Source: Mangifera indica (Eukaryota; Streptophyta; Magnoliopsida; Sapindales; Anacardiaceae). From it: a DNA stretch of 64,000 nucleotides. The notes under the pieces were generated by a model that had not been told where the DNA came from, made no database searches, and saw only the letters and a program-made list of their open reading frames with translations. The stretch lies in NCBI RefSeq assembly GCF_011075055.1, contig NC_058137.1, forward strand, positions 16,725,463 through 16,789,462, written 5' to 3'. Below are positions 49,391 through 63,500 of the stretch, one piece after another (position 1 is the first letter of the stretch; each line of letters starts with the position of its first letter). A program made the translations under genes and the position numbers.

Positions 49391-50990
49391 ATGATAACAA
49401 TGGCCAAGTGTTTCAGCTTCGTTAGAACCCGAAACTCGTGTTATCGCTACACTTTCAGCCACTCAGGTCTCAAATCCTCCACCGTCGATCTCGGTGACGG
49501 CACAATCATGCACTGTTGGATACCCAAAACTCACAATTCAACCAAACCAACGCTCTGTCTCCTTCACGGTATAGGCGCCAACGCAATGTGGCAGTGGGCT
49601 GATTTCATTTCTCCGTTGATATCCAAGTTCAACGTCTACGTTCCCGATCTCTTGTTCTTTGGCGACTCTTACACCACGCGCACCGAGCGGTCTGAGGCGT
49701 TTCAGGCCACGTGCGTGATGGGTGCGCTGGAGGCTCACGGAGTGCAGAGACTGACCGTTGTGGGGATCAGTTATGGCGGTTTTGTTGGCTACAGTTTGGC
49801 TGTGCAGTTCAAGGAGAAGGTTGAGAAGATGGTGCTAATATGCGCTGGGGTTTGTTTAGAGGAGAAAGATATGGAACAAGGGTTGTTTAAGGTTAGGACT
49901 GTTGATGAAGCTGCTGAGATTTTGTTTCCTCAAAGAGTAGAGAAAATGAAGGAGTTGTTGAGATTCACTTTCTACAAGCCACCTAAGAATATTCCCTCTT
50001 GTTTTTTCAATGATTATATTGAGGTTAGCTTTATTATGTATCAAATTTGTTTGATGATTTATAATATGAAGTTTTTGTTTTTCTGCCATCAAGTTATTTT
50101 ATGTGTTGATGAGTGCTCTGTTTTAGTGTTAAAGTTTGGTGTTTGAGCTTGATTTCAAGGTGTTTTAGGGAGACAGAGCACATGGAGGTTGAAAATTTTT
50201 ATTTCATTTTCTTCATCTGGGTTTTTGAGATAGAAAATTAGCCTTAACACTGAGCATAAACATAGTTATCTGAGAATATATTGAATTTATCTGACGGCAT
50301 TGGAATTAATCAATCGGAGAGATTGAAATAAATTTCTGTGCTTATTTATTTCAGATGATTTCTTCTATCACAAGTGACAAATTTCAGTAGTTTGCAACCA
50401 AAATGTTGATGGTTGTGAAGTAGAAGGTGTCCAAAATATTCAGGAAATTTTTGGTCTGGTGTGGTGCAGGTAATGTGCACAGAGTACATTCAGGAGAGGA
50501 AACAATTGCTCCAGGCATTAATTAGGGGCAGAAATCTATCTCATCTTCCTAAGATAACTCAGGTTATTATGCGTTACATTATTTTATAATCGGCCTAACT
50601 TTTAGCACCAAGTTAGCTAGTTTCATCTCCTTTCATCTCCTAATGTGGTTATTCTAATCTCTACATGTTGCAGCCTACACTTATTATTTGGGGAGATCAC
50701 GACCAGGTATTCCCACTTGAATTGGCGCACAGATTGAAAAGGTGTAGAAGATTTAATATATTTATGTTTCTTTCGAGCTTAACCTTCAGAATTGGTTTTT
50801 CACAATGTCATGTTTCCTTTTGTGCAGCCATTTGGGTGAGAATGCAGAGCTTAAAATGTTGAAGAAAACAGGGCATGCGATTAATATAGAAAAGCGGAAA
50901 GAGATGTACAAATATTTGAAAGTTTTCCTTGTCGATCAGTTCACTACATCCAAGCAAATAAATCATAGCATTGGACTCAAGGCAGATTGA
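49391..50990 (+). CDS. Alpha/beta-hydrolase fold protein
   Basis: Four exons with GT-AG introns: 49391-50023, 50470-50562, 50674-50741, 50828-50990; 957 nt, 318 aa. A second ATG three codons in (49400, context ACAATGGCC) may be the real start, giving 315 aa. Fold landmarks: oxyanion-hole LLHGIGANAMWQW (57-69), nucleophile elbow GISYGG with Ser127, acid loop WGDHDQVFP with Asp252 as likely acid, and TGHAIN with catalytic His281. The triad is complete, so an active esterase, lipase or similar hydrolase is expected; substrate cannot be told from sequence. The N-terminus (SGLKSSTVDLGDGTIMHCW) matches a plant-specific subgroup of this superfamily often annotated as monoacylglycerol-lipase-like. 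No transit peptide is obvious. The only intact gene in the right half, with retroelements on both sides. Confidence 0.92.
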
Positions 50991-51562
50991 AAGAAGTGAT
51001 GGATATGCAGTATGGTATGGGTAACATTAGCATTTTGAGGCTTGTGAAATTGAAGTACTCATTTATATATTAAGAAGATGTAGATCAGTGAATTAATGGG
51101 GAAAATAGTGTCTTCTTCTAGGCCAGGTAGCTAAGTTATCCAGATATACGGTTTATTCAGTCCGCAAATACTTGGCTAATTTCATTGCAGATAAAGATAT
51201 GTTATATGAAGATGATTTTGATCAGAATGTGATGGTTGCATTTGAACTTTTCATATTTTAATTAAAGGGTAGCACATTCCATCTTTAGTTTTCTCCATCT
51301 CAAGCAACCGCACATTGGTCTATCAATTTTGTTCCCCTGCCTAGGAAATTATTGATCAATTGGATTTGGAGATGCTCGAAAGAAGAAAACAAAATTCTAT
51401 TAAATCTATATATTTTAAACCTTTTGTTGTATGATAACATCGAGCCCACATAATTTCTACTTGAAGCTTATCTTTGCGTTAAGTCAAAAATATCTAGACA
51501 AGTGAGCAGACGACATTTTAGACAAATCCTATCTCACATTCAACAATAGAAACATGAAAGTC
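50991..51562 (+). other. 3' flank of the hydrolase gene
   Basis: Probable 3' UTR and intergenic sequence. No further gene or bounded repeat was seen before the copia LTR at 51563. Confidence 0.45.
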
Positions 51563-53083
51563 TGGGTAGTGTATGCTTTAGGAATTATTCATATTATTGG
51601 TTTTATGACATTTTATCTTATATATATACATATAATTATGATTTATTAATTAAAAAATGTTATTTTATTTATAAATGTAAACTGCTTTCTTTATTTGTTT
51701 AAATATAAAGTATGTATATGAATTGTCTAGATAATTAATTTAATAATTAAAACTAGGAATTGCTCCCTACGGATATGATATTAGTTAGACTATAATATTA
51801 CATAGTAGGTATACTCAATACCTCTGTTGAATATCATTAGATGATATTAGTGCGAGTAACGGTAATGGTTGTGTCATTAGGGCATTTGTATAAATTAACA
51901 GTTAGTGAACTGTTTTTGGAACGTGACAACTGACGAAAAGTTATATGGTCATTGCAATGTAGTCAATGACTTATATATGATTGTGCTAGTGTACGGAGTA
52001 ATTTTTTGACCTAAGACATTATGGTTAGGTCCAATACAAATTCATGTGGTTCATATGGTGTATTTTTACGGGGCTAGTCATGCTCCATACGACAAAGCCA
52101 AGTTGGTCATACATTGTTCATATGTGGAGACAAATGACGATCAAGAGGAGCTCCGTTGACTCAGATTTATTAGATTCAAAGTATTTGTTGACTTAGGAAT
52201 AATCTAGTTTCAAATTCTAAACGAATATATCGATAAATATTATAAATAAAATCTTTTACCAGAGTATAAGGTAAGTCATATGAAGGATGTTCGTGATGAC
52301 AAATTCTAAATATATTGATTGACAATTTGTAGAATATCGAGATTAGGGTTTTGATGATTCATGAATCTAGGTTTGATCAAGACTGGATAATAGAAAGATT
52401 TTACTTACACAGAACATACGATTGGAAAAATAAGTTCGATATAGTGTTTTTTCATCATGGTTTAAGGATTATGACACATTACTAGATGTTTATCATAGTT
52501 GTTAGTTTTCGATTATGCCACAATGAATGTAAATGGTCATACCAATAAATCAAACATTTTAGAGGGTGAGAATTGATTATCTAAGGCTGGGTAGCATCTT
52601 CCAAATAGTAATAAAGGTAACATCATATAGAGTGTTATATTAGAGTAAAAGTAATATTTTAAGAGTTAAAATTTTATGAGATAAAATTAAGGTGGTTAAT
52701 GTATATATATGATATACATGTATGACTATTAATTAAATTGAAATTTTGCAAGAGGTCATGCAACAATTAACAAGTTGTTAATTAAACCTACCAATTTATA
52801 AGCTTGAAGTTAGTTCATTTTACACATGAAAAACTCATTTGCTCCAAAAAGCTTTATCTCACTAAACCTTCTATCTAAACTCTCAGTCAGGACACGTTTT
52901 CCTTGGTTTGGTGCAATTCTTTGGAGACTTAACACTTGGGAAGCTTCTCTTCTTCACTTGCATCAAATAAACAAAGCTAGAAGGAGGTATAAACATTAAC
53001 CTTCTTCATGGTTGCTTGTATTGCATTGTTTTTTGCCTTGTTGTCACATGTATGTTGTTTTTCTGTCTCAATCTTCACCAAAC
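51563..53083 (+). repeat. Copia-B 5' LTR
   Basis: Starts TGGGTAGTGTATGC and ends near 53083 in ACCAAACA, ten bases before a primer-binding site. The first 400 bp match 58984-59371 (3' LTR of the same element) and the solo LTR at 43348. Confidence 0.75.
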
Positions 53084-53092
53084 ATTTTGAAA

Positions 53093-53105
53093 TGGTATCA
53101 AAGCC
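53093..53105 (+). other. Copia-B primer-binding site
   Basis: TGGTATCAAAGCC, one base off the standard tRNA-iMet site, just inside the LTR. Confidence 0.75.
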
Positions 53106-55140
53106 ATTTTAGGTTCCTTGCATGTTTGATTTTGAGATAAATTTGTGTTATCTATACGTAGTAGTATGTGTAGTTAACATAGATATACATGCATGTTGTG
53201 GATTTGCCTCAAAATCAAAACTTCAAGCTTGTTTATTGTAGTGTATCTCTTGACCAAGCTTGATTGGTTGGGTTTTGTTGATTATTTTTGTGTTATAATG
53301 ATTTTAAGTTGAAGAATACATCATTTAAGGCATGTATGTGATGAATGGTTAATGGGATACATGAATATATGCTTGAATGTAATATGCATGTTCTTATTTG
53401 GCTTGTAAATTGAATTTTCAACATAAGAATGTCATTGCATGTCTCGGCCATGGTGTATATGATGATACACATTGCATTTTTTATAATGCTTTTATGTAAA
53501 GTACATGAAACATGTGAATTAGGGACACGGATGTCTGATGTATGTATGGAAAATGTCAAATATATGAAGATATGTTGATTGACATGCATATAGCTTATGA
53601 AACGTTGAAATAAAAAATTTGATTTTTAAAATTTGGGTTAAACATGCTAAATGTGTAGGCTTTAATTTGTTTAAAGTAATTTTGGGTGAAGAAAAAAATA
53701 TGTGAAATTAACATAATTGTGTTTGGATGAAATAGAAATGCACGGTAAAATGAACTTTAGATGACATAATGAATGGTATGAGATGTGTATATCCATAAAA
53801 AATTAATGCATAATTTAGTTTAATATTGATTAAATGATAAATTATACATATATGTCAACTAGCATTTTAATGGTGATTAAGTGTAAGAATTGATATAAAG
53901 TTAACATAAAGTTAAATATGATGATATAATATGAATTAAGGATGCAAAATGTTTTTTTTTTTTTTTGCTAAGTAGGGATGTAAAATGTTGCATGCACCAT
54001 TTTTCAATCATGAACTAAAATTAGGTGATTGTTGCCTAAAATAAATATTATGAATATTTGCATTATATACATTATGTCATTTATTATTCAGGTCTTGAAT
54101 AAATGTGATTTTATTTTGTTTGTAATTTATTTAAACCAATTAAGTACTTAATAGTTATTTTGTTGTGATATTAATTTAATTGATAGATGAATGCAATTAG
54201 AGATGATTATGGTGTAATTTGTGATTTTTCAAAGTTAAAATAACTAGAATGTAATATTCTTTTATTAAAGGGTATGTAATAATTAATTTTTTTCATTTAT
54301 TTTACTTTATCGGGTTTATGTGCCTAAGTTCTAAATGTAAATTGGATGATTGGATGAGGACCCGAGTTAAATCCGAATGCAGACCCAAGTGTATAGTTTG
54401 CCTTAGGATGTATTTTTGTAAGCCCTATGATCATCCCACCATATTTTTAATTTTGCATATACGTGATGTATGTATGCTTAATTAGCAAAAATTAAACTTA
54501 ATTAATGTTTAAGTTAAACCTAAACTACTCTAGATAAAATTATTAAATTTTTGCCTCCCATCATGAGATAACTAAATTTTATAACGTAAGTTTTGATATT
54601 CCAAAATTTCTATTATGTGAGATATGAAATTTATGTCATAGAATTAGGTTTATCTTGTTCTTGGACCAAGATTTTATTATGTGAGGACATGATGAAAATG
54701 TCATTTAAAAAAAAAATGTGATGGTTTAGATTTAACTGGCTAAAGACACCATGATTTCCATTATATGAGATATCCAGAAGTAAGGAAAAGAAATACGAAT
54801 CGAGTTTTATATAGGGATATAAAAGGAAATGGTTTCCTACTTATTAAAGTTAATTAACCAAAATTTCTATTATGTAAGGTTAATTAAATTTAATAAGAAT
54901 TTGATTATCCACTAAAAATTTAATTTGACAAAAAGTTTCGAATCCTATCTAGGGGAATACAACATTCAAATAAAATAGTGAGAGCTAATGTAATTATGCA
55001 TGAAAGGTTTAAATTTATACGAGACACTAATAAAACTATTTTATTTACAATTTCTCTATTTTTTGTGATAATCTAAAAATGGCCAATAAAGTATCATTAT
55101 GAATTCTGGATAATGACATCTTAACCAGATCATAATTCAA
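53106..55140 (+). other. Copia-B leader, non-coding
   Basis: Two kilobases between PBS and gag, longer than usual for copia, so an additional insertion is possible. No coding domain. At 54540-54880 a TTTCTATTATGTGAG-like word occurs four times (about 54608, 54671, 54759, 54849) at irregular spacing of roughly 60-90 bp. Confidence 0.45.
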
Positions 55141-55143
55141 GGA

Positions 55144-55960
55144 TTGCTTAGAAACTTGAAAATCGTTCTTAGTTTCAAAAAGTCTAGATATGTATTGGAA
55201 GCACCCCTTCCTATTGATTTGGCTTTAGATGCCATGGAACATGAAAAGAAAGTTTTCAAAACTCGGCAAGAGGACAATCTAAGAGCCCAAAGCTATATGT
55301 TAGCTTCAATGAACAAAGAGCTTCAAACAAAGCATGAAAACATGCAAAATAGATACTATATCCTTGTTGCCTTACAAGAGTTGTATAGTGAAAATTCAAG
55401 AGTCATCGAATACGAATTGTGTGCGACAATTTTCAAAATTCATGAGACTGAGGGAAGGAATGCCTCTAGATTATCATATCATAAAGATGATTAATATCTT
55501 AGGGTAATTGGATGTATATGAAGTTGTCATGCTTGACAAACTCAAGGTGAATTTGATTATCCAATCATTTTCAAGTAGTTATAAACCATTTATAACGAAC
55601 CACAATATGTTTAGAATTGAATGCATGCTTTCAGTGATTCTAAATGAGATTCAGAAGTTTTATAAATACAAAGAGAGGTTTGGAGAAATTAATATTGCTT
55701 CTTTAAGTAGGACAAATAAAAAGCAAAAGAAACCTAAAAAAGGCCTAGAAGTTAGACCAAAGAAAAAAAAATTCAAAAAGGTTGAAACTAGTATTGAGAA
55801 GGCTAAGGCTAAAAGGCAATGTTTCCACTACAAAAATGTTAAACATTGGAAGAATAATTGTCCTCTTTATCTTCAAAGCTTGAAGGAAAAGAAAATAAGT
55901 ATATTTCCTTCATTTGTAATAGAATTTGAATTAACAGTTAATTTAAATGATCATTCTTGA
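55144..55960 (+). pseudogene. Copia-B gag
   Basis: Two open pieces in different frames. 55144-55494 has the gag entry helices (LNMLRNLKIVLSF-like start, APLPIDLALDAMEHEKKVFK, RYYILVALQELY). 55508-55960 continues with MLDKLKVNLIIQSFSSSYKPF and a zinc knuckle, CFHYKNVKHWKNNC, in which the second cysteine is Tyr, so metal binding is probably lost. A frameshift and stop near 55495 separate them. Confidence 0.8.
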
Positions 55961-57250
55961 ATTGTAGATTCAGTAGCTATATCTCACATATATGTTTCAT
56001 TGTAGGACTTACAAAATAGTTCTGTGTTGTCCAAGAATAAAGTGACGTTGAAGATGGTGAATGAAGTAAAAGTTGTAGCTGAAGCCCTAGGGGATTACTC
56101 ATAGACACATTTTAAGATTGTATAGTGTTCTTTATTTTGCCAAAATTACTAGAAATATAATCTCTGTTTTTGTTCTATGTAAAAATGGTTATAATGTACA
56201 TTTTAATGGAAATGAATATTTGATTCATTTTGGGAATTCTCTAGTTTGACAAAACAATAAATACAAATGGTTTGTATGTTTTAGAATTGCATCATCTGAG
56301 TGTTATGAATAATATTTCAAATAAAAGATCTTGAGAAGAAATTAATTGGAGGTTATTTTGACAATATCGATTAGGCCATACAAGAGACATAGGATAATGA
56401 GATTGAAAATAAATGGGATTTTAAGCTTATTAGGTTCTAAATCCCTATCCATCTTATGAATCATGTCTTCAAAAAAAAAAAAATGATCAAATCGCTCTTT
56501 AAAAATAATAGAGAAAGGTCCACATAATTACTAAAATTGATACATTCAGATGTATGCAGACCATATAATGAAATGACAAGAGGAGGTTTTCAATATTTCA
56601 TTACCTTTACCAATAATTATTCAAAGTATGAGTACGTGTATTTAATGAAATACATATTTGAATCTTTTGAAAAGTTCAAAGAATCAAAAAAAGAAGAATA
56701 GAAATAGCCAAAAAAATATTAAAGCCTTACGATTAAATCATGGAGGTGAATATTTGAGTATGAAATTTGGAGATTATTTGAAGGAAAAGAATATTGACTC
56801 TTTCGTATATGCCACAACACAATGGTGCATTAGAAATGAGGAACCCGACCTTTTTTGATATGGTATGGTCCATGTTAAGCTTTACAAAACTGCCAATGTC
56901 ATTATGAGGATATGAGTTACTTTCTACTATGCATATTTTGAATAAAACACCATCAAAATCTATCCAAAAAACATCCTATGAGATGTGGTATGACAAGCCT
57001 CCTATTCTTAATTATCTAAAGGTCTAGCAATGTCTAGCTTATGTCCAAATAGTTACAACTGATAAGCTAGATGTCAAATCTAAAAAAGGTTAGTCTATAG
57101 GATATCCTAAAGATTATTTAGGATAATATTTCTACTTCCCAGTTGATCATAGAATTTCTATTAGTAGAAATGTACATTTCCTGGAAAAACAGTTCTTAAA
57201 AGAAAGTGGTGTGGAAAGAAAAATAGAGCTTAAAAAAAAGTTCGAAGAGC
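55961..57250 (+). pseudogene. Copia-B protease and integrase remnants
   Basis: A protease-like VDSVAISHI follows gag (DSGATSHI expected, so Gly is changed to Val). Integrase core words are scattered: LIHSDVCRPYNEMTRGG and YFITFTNNYSKYEYVYLM (about 56530-56650), LRLNHGGEYLSM (about 56720-56765), then KTPSKSIQKTSYEMWYD (about 56946-56993). Many stops and frameshifts. Confidence 0.75.
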
Positions 57251-58980
57251 CTCAGATTAAACAAGTTGAGCCAGGAGAGTCCTCTTAATAGACCTCTTCA
57301 TATGTGCATTGATTCTAGTTAAAAAAAATTTCTAAAGTATCAAAACCTTCAGATAGATACGAATTTCTTCATAAGCATGATTTTGAATCTTTCTTAGTGG
57401 GAGAAATAAATCATGTTGATGAATCTAGAAGTTATGAAAAAGCTATATTGGATATTAATTAAGGTAAATGGCTAGAAACTATGAATTTTGAAATAAAATC
57501 TATATATGCCAATTAAGTTTGGACATTTGTTGATCTACTGAAAGGAATAGTTTCTATAGGTTGTAAGCGGGTCTTGAAGAGGAAGATTGGCAAAGATGGA
57601 AAGGTAAACACCTACAAGGCTCGATTGGTAATGAAAGATTATATTCAGAGACAAGGGTTGGATTATGAGAAAACCTTTCCACCTATAACCATGATTAAAT
57701 CCATCCATATAATGCTAGTCATTGCTACATACCATGATAATGTGATTTGGTAGTGGATATCAAAACAACGTTCCTCAATGGATTCATTAAGGAAAACATC
57801 ATTATGGAATAGTTAATAGGTTTTGTATCCACTGCTGAAAGACGTAAGGTGTGTAAGTTGTATCAATCCATTTATGGATTAAAGCAAGCTTAAAGAAGCT
57901 AAAACATCTGATTCGATCTAATGATTAAATCATTTGGTTTTGTAAAGAATCTAGATAAACCCTATGTTTACAAATGGGTCAAATATCATGCAGCCATATT
58001 TCTCATATTGTATGTAGATGACATACTATTGATAGATAATGATATTGGCATGAAGAATAAGGTCAAAATTTGATTATCTAAAACCTTTTGAATGAAAGAT
58101 TTAGGAGATGTTACCTAAGCCCTTGGAATTCGTATCTATAGAAATAATATGAAAAGGATAATTAGCTTATCCCATAAATTGTACATACAAAAGTTGTTGA
58201 AAAGGTTCAACATGAAAATTAAAAAAAAAAGACTTTTACCCTTCATTCACGGTTTTCATTTTTCTAAAGATATAGATCCAAAGACTAACAAAGAGCGATA
58301 GTGGATGTGTGTAATGTGTTTTATGCTTCAACTGTAGGTAAACTGATATATGCAATGCTATATACAAGACCTAATAAAGCCTATATTGTAAGTGTTACTA
58401 ACATATATCAAGTTAATATAGGGGAGAAGCATTGGTTGACTATAAAATCGATCTTTAAATACTTAAAAAGAATTAACGATCTAATTCTGATTTATGGATG
58501 TTCAGAGTTAAACATTTATGGATACTTAGATTTTGATTTTTAGTTATTCATTGATGATAGAAAGTCTATGTCAAGGTTCATTTTCATGTGTAATAGAGGT
58601 ACATTTAGTTGGAATAGTTCCAAGCGATCAACCACGACTGACTTAATTATAAAGGTTAAATATATTATTATAGATACATAAGTTCATATCTAAACTTGGT
58701 ATGGTTCCAAAGATGGCTTATTTGATAACCATATTTTGTAACAACATTGGTGCTATTACACAAGCAAAGAAACCAAAGGCACATCAGAAGTCTAAACATA
58801 TATAGCGAAAGTATCACATTTTAGAGAATTCATTGAAACTGGAGAGATATTGATAAGACACTATTAATAGAGAATGTTGCTGACCCATTAACTAAGGCGA
58901 TGAGACTAAAGCAGTTGGACCATCATCTTGAGAAGATGGGTATGAGATACAACAGTGAATGACTCTAGTGCAAGTAGGAG
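57251..58980 (+). pseudogene. Copia-B RT and RNase H remnants
   Basis: RT words in order: VGCKRVLKRKIGKDGKV and YKARLVMKDYIQRQGLDYE (about 57560-57670), DIKTTFLNGFIKENI (about 57755-57800), YGLKQA (about 57875) and LYVDDILLI with the catalytic YVDD intact (about 58010-58035). RNase H follows at 58320-58540 (GKLIYAMLYTRPNKAYIV) and 58740-58920 (GAITQAKKPKAHQKSKHI, DPLTKAM). The frame is broken throughout. Confidence 0.8.
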
Positions 58981-58983
58981 TTT

Positions 58984-59371
58984 TATTAGTGTATGTCATA
59001 GAAACCATTTGTATTGTCGGTTTTAGGGTATTTCATCTTGTATATATGTAATTATAGTTTATTAATAAAAAAAATGTTCTTTTGTTCATATATGTAAATT
59101 GTTTGCTTTATTTGTTTAAATATAAAGTTTGTATATAAACTGGATAGATAATTCACTTAACAAGTAAAACTAGATTATTGAATTGTTCCATACGGATGTG
59201 ATATTAGTTGGGTAATAATGTCACATAGTAGGCATACTTAATGTCTTCGTTGAATATCATGAGGTGATATTAGAGCAGGTGATGATAATGGTTATGTTAC
59301 TAGGGCATTAGTATGGATTAATAATTAGTGAATTGTTTTTTCAAACATGACCAATAACGATAAGTCAAATG
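58984..59371 (+). repeat. Copia-B 3' LTR, cut by the next element
   Basis: Starts TATTAGTGTATGTCATAGAA directly after a polypurine-like CAAGTAGGAG. It matches the first 390 bp of the LTR at 51563, then stops at the element beginning at 59377. The remainder of the LTR is expected right of the window. Confidence 0.7.
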
Positions 59372-59376
59372 ATAGA

Positions 59377-60584
59377 TGTTTGTGTACCTTATAGAAAGAG
59401 AAAAATGGGCCATAATTTTGATGTATATGATATGATTATAATAAGGAAAACTTAAGCATGTTCTATTATGTAATTCAGTGCTTTGGGATTGCTTGTATAG
59501 AGTATTTGGTGAGAGAAAGGTTTGGTAATGTGAGTGGAAATAAATAATTTCAGGATCATAGAAAATGCATACCGGGATTTTAACATGTACGTTCTTTGAT
59601 GATATTTGATGATCCATACGTCCCGATTAATAATCCATAACACAGTTTGCCTTTTTGTCTTTTTGTATTATATGGTTTTTGGTTTTTTTGTATTCTATAT
59701 TCTTGCAGGGAAGAAAAAAAAAGAAAGAGTGATGCCTTACAGAAGTTACGTAACTTTTGTATATTAATCTCAAACAACAGTTGGGATTTCAAATTTTGAA
59801 TCCCAATTGTTGCTAACTCCTATAACTACCAAAGGTAGATAAGTAATTTAACTACAAGGGTTATTTAGATATTTCAGCCTTAATAGATCGAGTCAACCCA
59901 TCATGAGTGGACTAGATCTAGTATCTCTCACTCATACATGATGGGTGATCTAAACCATAACTCTTCTATAAGAATTTCACATAACATAGCAAGTTATAGT
60001 GGCAAATGTGTTATATGACCTTGTAGGCAACCCGTACTTGGGAACTAATTTACTATACATCTGTTAGGAATAACATAGTCTCTTTAACCTCAATAAATTG
60101 ATAAAACGTTGTCTCGCAGCACCCCAAACTTACTCAATAACACTAGTTCCCTTTAATTATTCATTTATTATTGTGTTATTTTCTTTTATATCCATGATCA
60201 AGTTTATTCTCCTATATGAGTGACATGATTAGACAACCAATAGACATACGTAATATATAAGTTTTCCTCTTCTACTCGAAATTCTCAATTTAAACTTAAC
60301 TGCTTTTCTAGTCATGTCTCATAGATTGAATCGTGTGTGGTTATAGGTGTCAAGCTAAGATAATAACACTAAAAGTAAACATCCAATAATAGTAAAGAGT
60401 CTAAGGGTACTAATATGAGATAATCCTCATAATGTCTCACATTGTGAGGGAGTAAAGATTCATCCTCTTACTACTTAAAATGGTTGTCTTACTTATACAC
60501 ATATAGTATGAAACATGTGTTAAAGTGTGTATTCTCTCAAATTTCATTGTCAACACTATACAAACCTAACTTGAATTCTTAACA
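59377..60584 (-). repeat. Copia-F 3' LTR
   Basis: Boundaries inferred from TGTTTGTGTACC at the left, in the middle of the Copia-B LTR, and CTTAACA at the right (minus strand TGTTAAGAATTCAAG), giving about 1.2 kb next to RNase H remnants of a minus-strand copia. A hairpin (CAACAGTTGGGATT / AATCCCAATTGTTG) lies at 59774-59811. Confidence 0.55.
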
Positions 60585-63500
60585 CTTATCCAATCTTGTA
60601 GGTATTATTATACATTAAAAACTCACATATGACATTTATAAGTCATTGTGGATAAGACTATGTATGTATGTTTCTTACTACTTAAAGATATGACACCCTT
60701 TTGGAGTAAGAAAACATAGCTAGAAGTTGATTTGTGTTTATCCAAATCACTATCCCAGTTAGCATCCGAATAGCCAATGATACATAAATATGATCCTTGA
60801 TAGCATAAATAGTAATCCACAATACCTTTTAGATATTGCAATATTCTCTTGACAACCTTCTAGTATTTCCTTACAAGGTTCGATTAATATCGATTGACCA
60901 ACCCAACAGTGAAGCAAATATCGAGGTTAGTACACATTATAGCGTACATGAGACATCCAACCACATTTGAATATAGTACTAAAATCATTTCATTTCTTTC
61001 ATTTTAAGTCTTTAAACACAAGTCTTGGCTCAAGAAATCACCTTTTGACACATGATTATCTACGGGTTTACAATTCGCCATGTTGAATTGTTCTAGAATC
61101 TTTCAAATATAATGCCTTTGTGACAAAGTTAAAAGTTTCTTAGAATGATCATTTTTATTTTAATACCTATGATATAATTTGCATCACCCATATCCTTCAT
61201 ATAAAAATTTGTGGATAACTCATTTTTAATGATCATCACATACTTCAAATCACTTATAGCTATTAGTATATTATTTACGTAAAGAGATAGAATTGCAAAC
61301 TGTTATCAGACCTTTTTACATAAACACAATAGTCTTGTTCTAACATCTTAAAATAGTAAGACAATATAACCTTATGGAATTTTAAATACTATTATCTTAA
61401 TGACTATTTTAGGTTATATATCGATTTTTAGAGCTTGTATACTTTGCACTATTGGCCTTTTACCACAAAACCTATAGGTTGATCCCTGTAGATCTCTTCA
61501 TTAAGAAAAGTTGTCTTGACATCCATTTGATGCAATTTTATATCTAAATGTGCTACTACAACTAGAATTACATGGATTGAAGTAAATTTCACAATAAGCG
61601 AAAAAATTTCTTTGTAATCTTATTAGGTATAACCTTTCACCATAAGATGTGCTTTATTGAACCATCTGCCTTACATTTAATTTTGAGAATTCATTTCTTT
61701 CTAATGGGTTTTTGATTTGATGGCAAGTTCTACCAAGCTCTAGACTTCATTAATTTCCATGAATTTCATTTGTTCCTTCAATGTTTCTTGTTATCTTTCT
61801 TTATCAAGGGATGATAGAGATTCTTTGATATTTTTAGGTTTTCATCTTTAGGATGAGTAGTTATGAAAACTTTGTTTTCAATTGCAAAATGTCACTTAGG
61901 GATTCTAGGACATTTGCTCCTACACAATTGAAGATTTTCGCTCTTATTATTTGAAATAGGTTGGAGTTTAATCTCATTACTTTTATTATTTAGAACAGGA
62001 AAAAACATTGTCTCTTGTGACACAACCAATGGTTGTACCCTCTGAACATGTACCCTTTGGAGTGTTTTAGTTATCTTATAAAGATACCTTTCTTTCCTTT
62101 TGGTCTCAATTTTCTGAATTTATAAGAGGTGTCATAGATGTATGTTGCTGACCTCTAAAGTCATATTATATTTAAGTTAATTTTCTACCTGTCCATAACT
62201 CATAAGGAGTGGAAGTTACTAACTTAGTGGACACTCAATTAAGTACATAGGTCGTAGTCAATAGGGTATCTCCCCAATACAAAATTGGAAGATTCATTTG
62301 TGCCATTATAAACCTAACCATTTCTAACAAAGTTCAGTTCTTTCTCTCTACTACACTATTTTGTTACGGAGTTCTTGGAATCGTTAGTTCTCAAGGCTTT
62401 TATTCTTTTGTCTAACTGATTTCAACCTCATTTATATAATATTTAACACAATCTATTGCTTCTGGCTTATTAAAGATTAAATAAACATGACCAAAATGTG
62501 AATAATCATCTATGAAAGTGATGAAATAGAATGCAACTTTTATAGCTCTAACATTTATAGGACTACAAATATCTGAGTGTATAAGTTATAGAGGAAGCTC
62601 AACTCTAACAACTTCGCCAAAAGATTTTCTATTAGTTTTCCTTGCTAAGCAATGCTCACCAACAAACAGATCTAATTTTGTGATAGGTCATAATAAACCT
62701 TCATGAGCCCGTCTATTTGTTCTATCTTAGCCAATGTGCCATAATCTAGCATGTTATATATTTGCATCCATATATAGACTACTAGGAGTTGTAAATGATG
62801 AAAAACTAACATAAGTTATATAATTACATAATAAGGTGTCTAGCACCATAAAACCTGTAGACATAAATCCAATTTCATAAAATATAGTACCATAATAAAT
62901 TTTAACCTAATATTGAGGGAAAAATAAATTGTATTCTAGCTTTAATAGAACAATCACAAAGACCAAATTTTGTTAAATTTATGAAGCGTACAAGACTTTA
63001 TATAGGGATAAGGTTTGATCACCGACCAAAACTAATTTTCCTTTGCCCATTTCTTTTACTTCTACTTTTGTGTTATTACCCACATAAATCCATTGTGTTT
63101 CCTTTGGTATTCAATGAAATTCCATGAAAGCTTTTCTATCTCAAGCTACATGGTCTATAGCTTCTAAGTTTATAATCTACATAGAATAAGATTTAGTTAA
63201 TAAAAAGGTACTGAAAACATAAATCTCACAATTTGAGAGAAGATAAGATAATACCTTCTTTATCTCCATGTACTCATTGGCAAAGTGACACTTGTTCCTA
63301 TAGTTGTAACAAGTCAAATTGGTCTTATCTTTTTTCCTAGTGTGCTTGTCTCTTTTGCGCTTGAACCACTTATTCTTATTCACTAGTCCTTAGACAACTT
63401 TTTTCTTTTTTTGAATTTTCGCTATTTTTGTTTGTAGTTAGAAAACTTCTTGGATTTGGACTCAACAACATATGCAAAAGAACCTAGTCCAACAGCCTCT

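Noticed and set aside
49538..50092. Minus-strand frames over the hydrolase gene
   Set aside because: Antisense shadows of exon 1.
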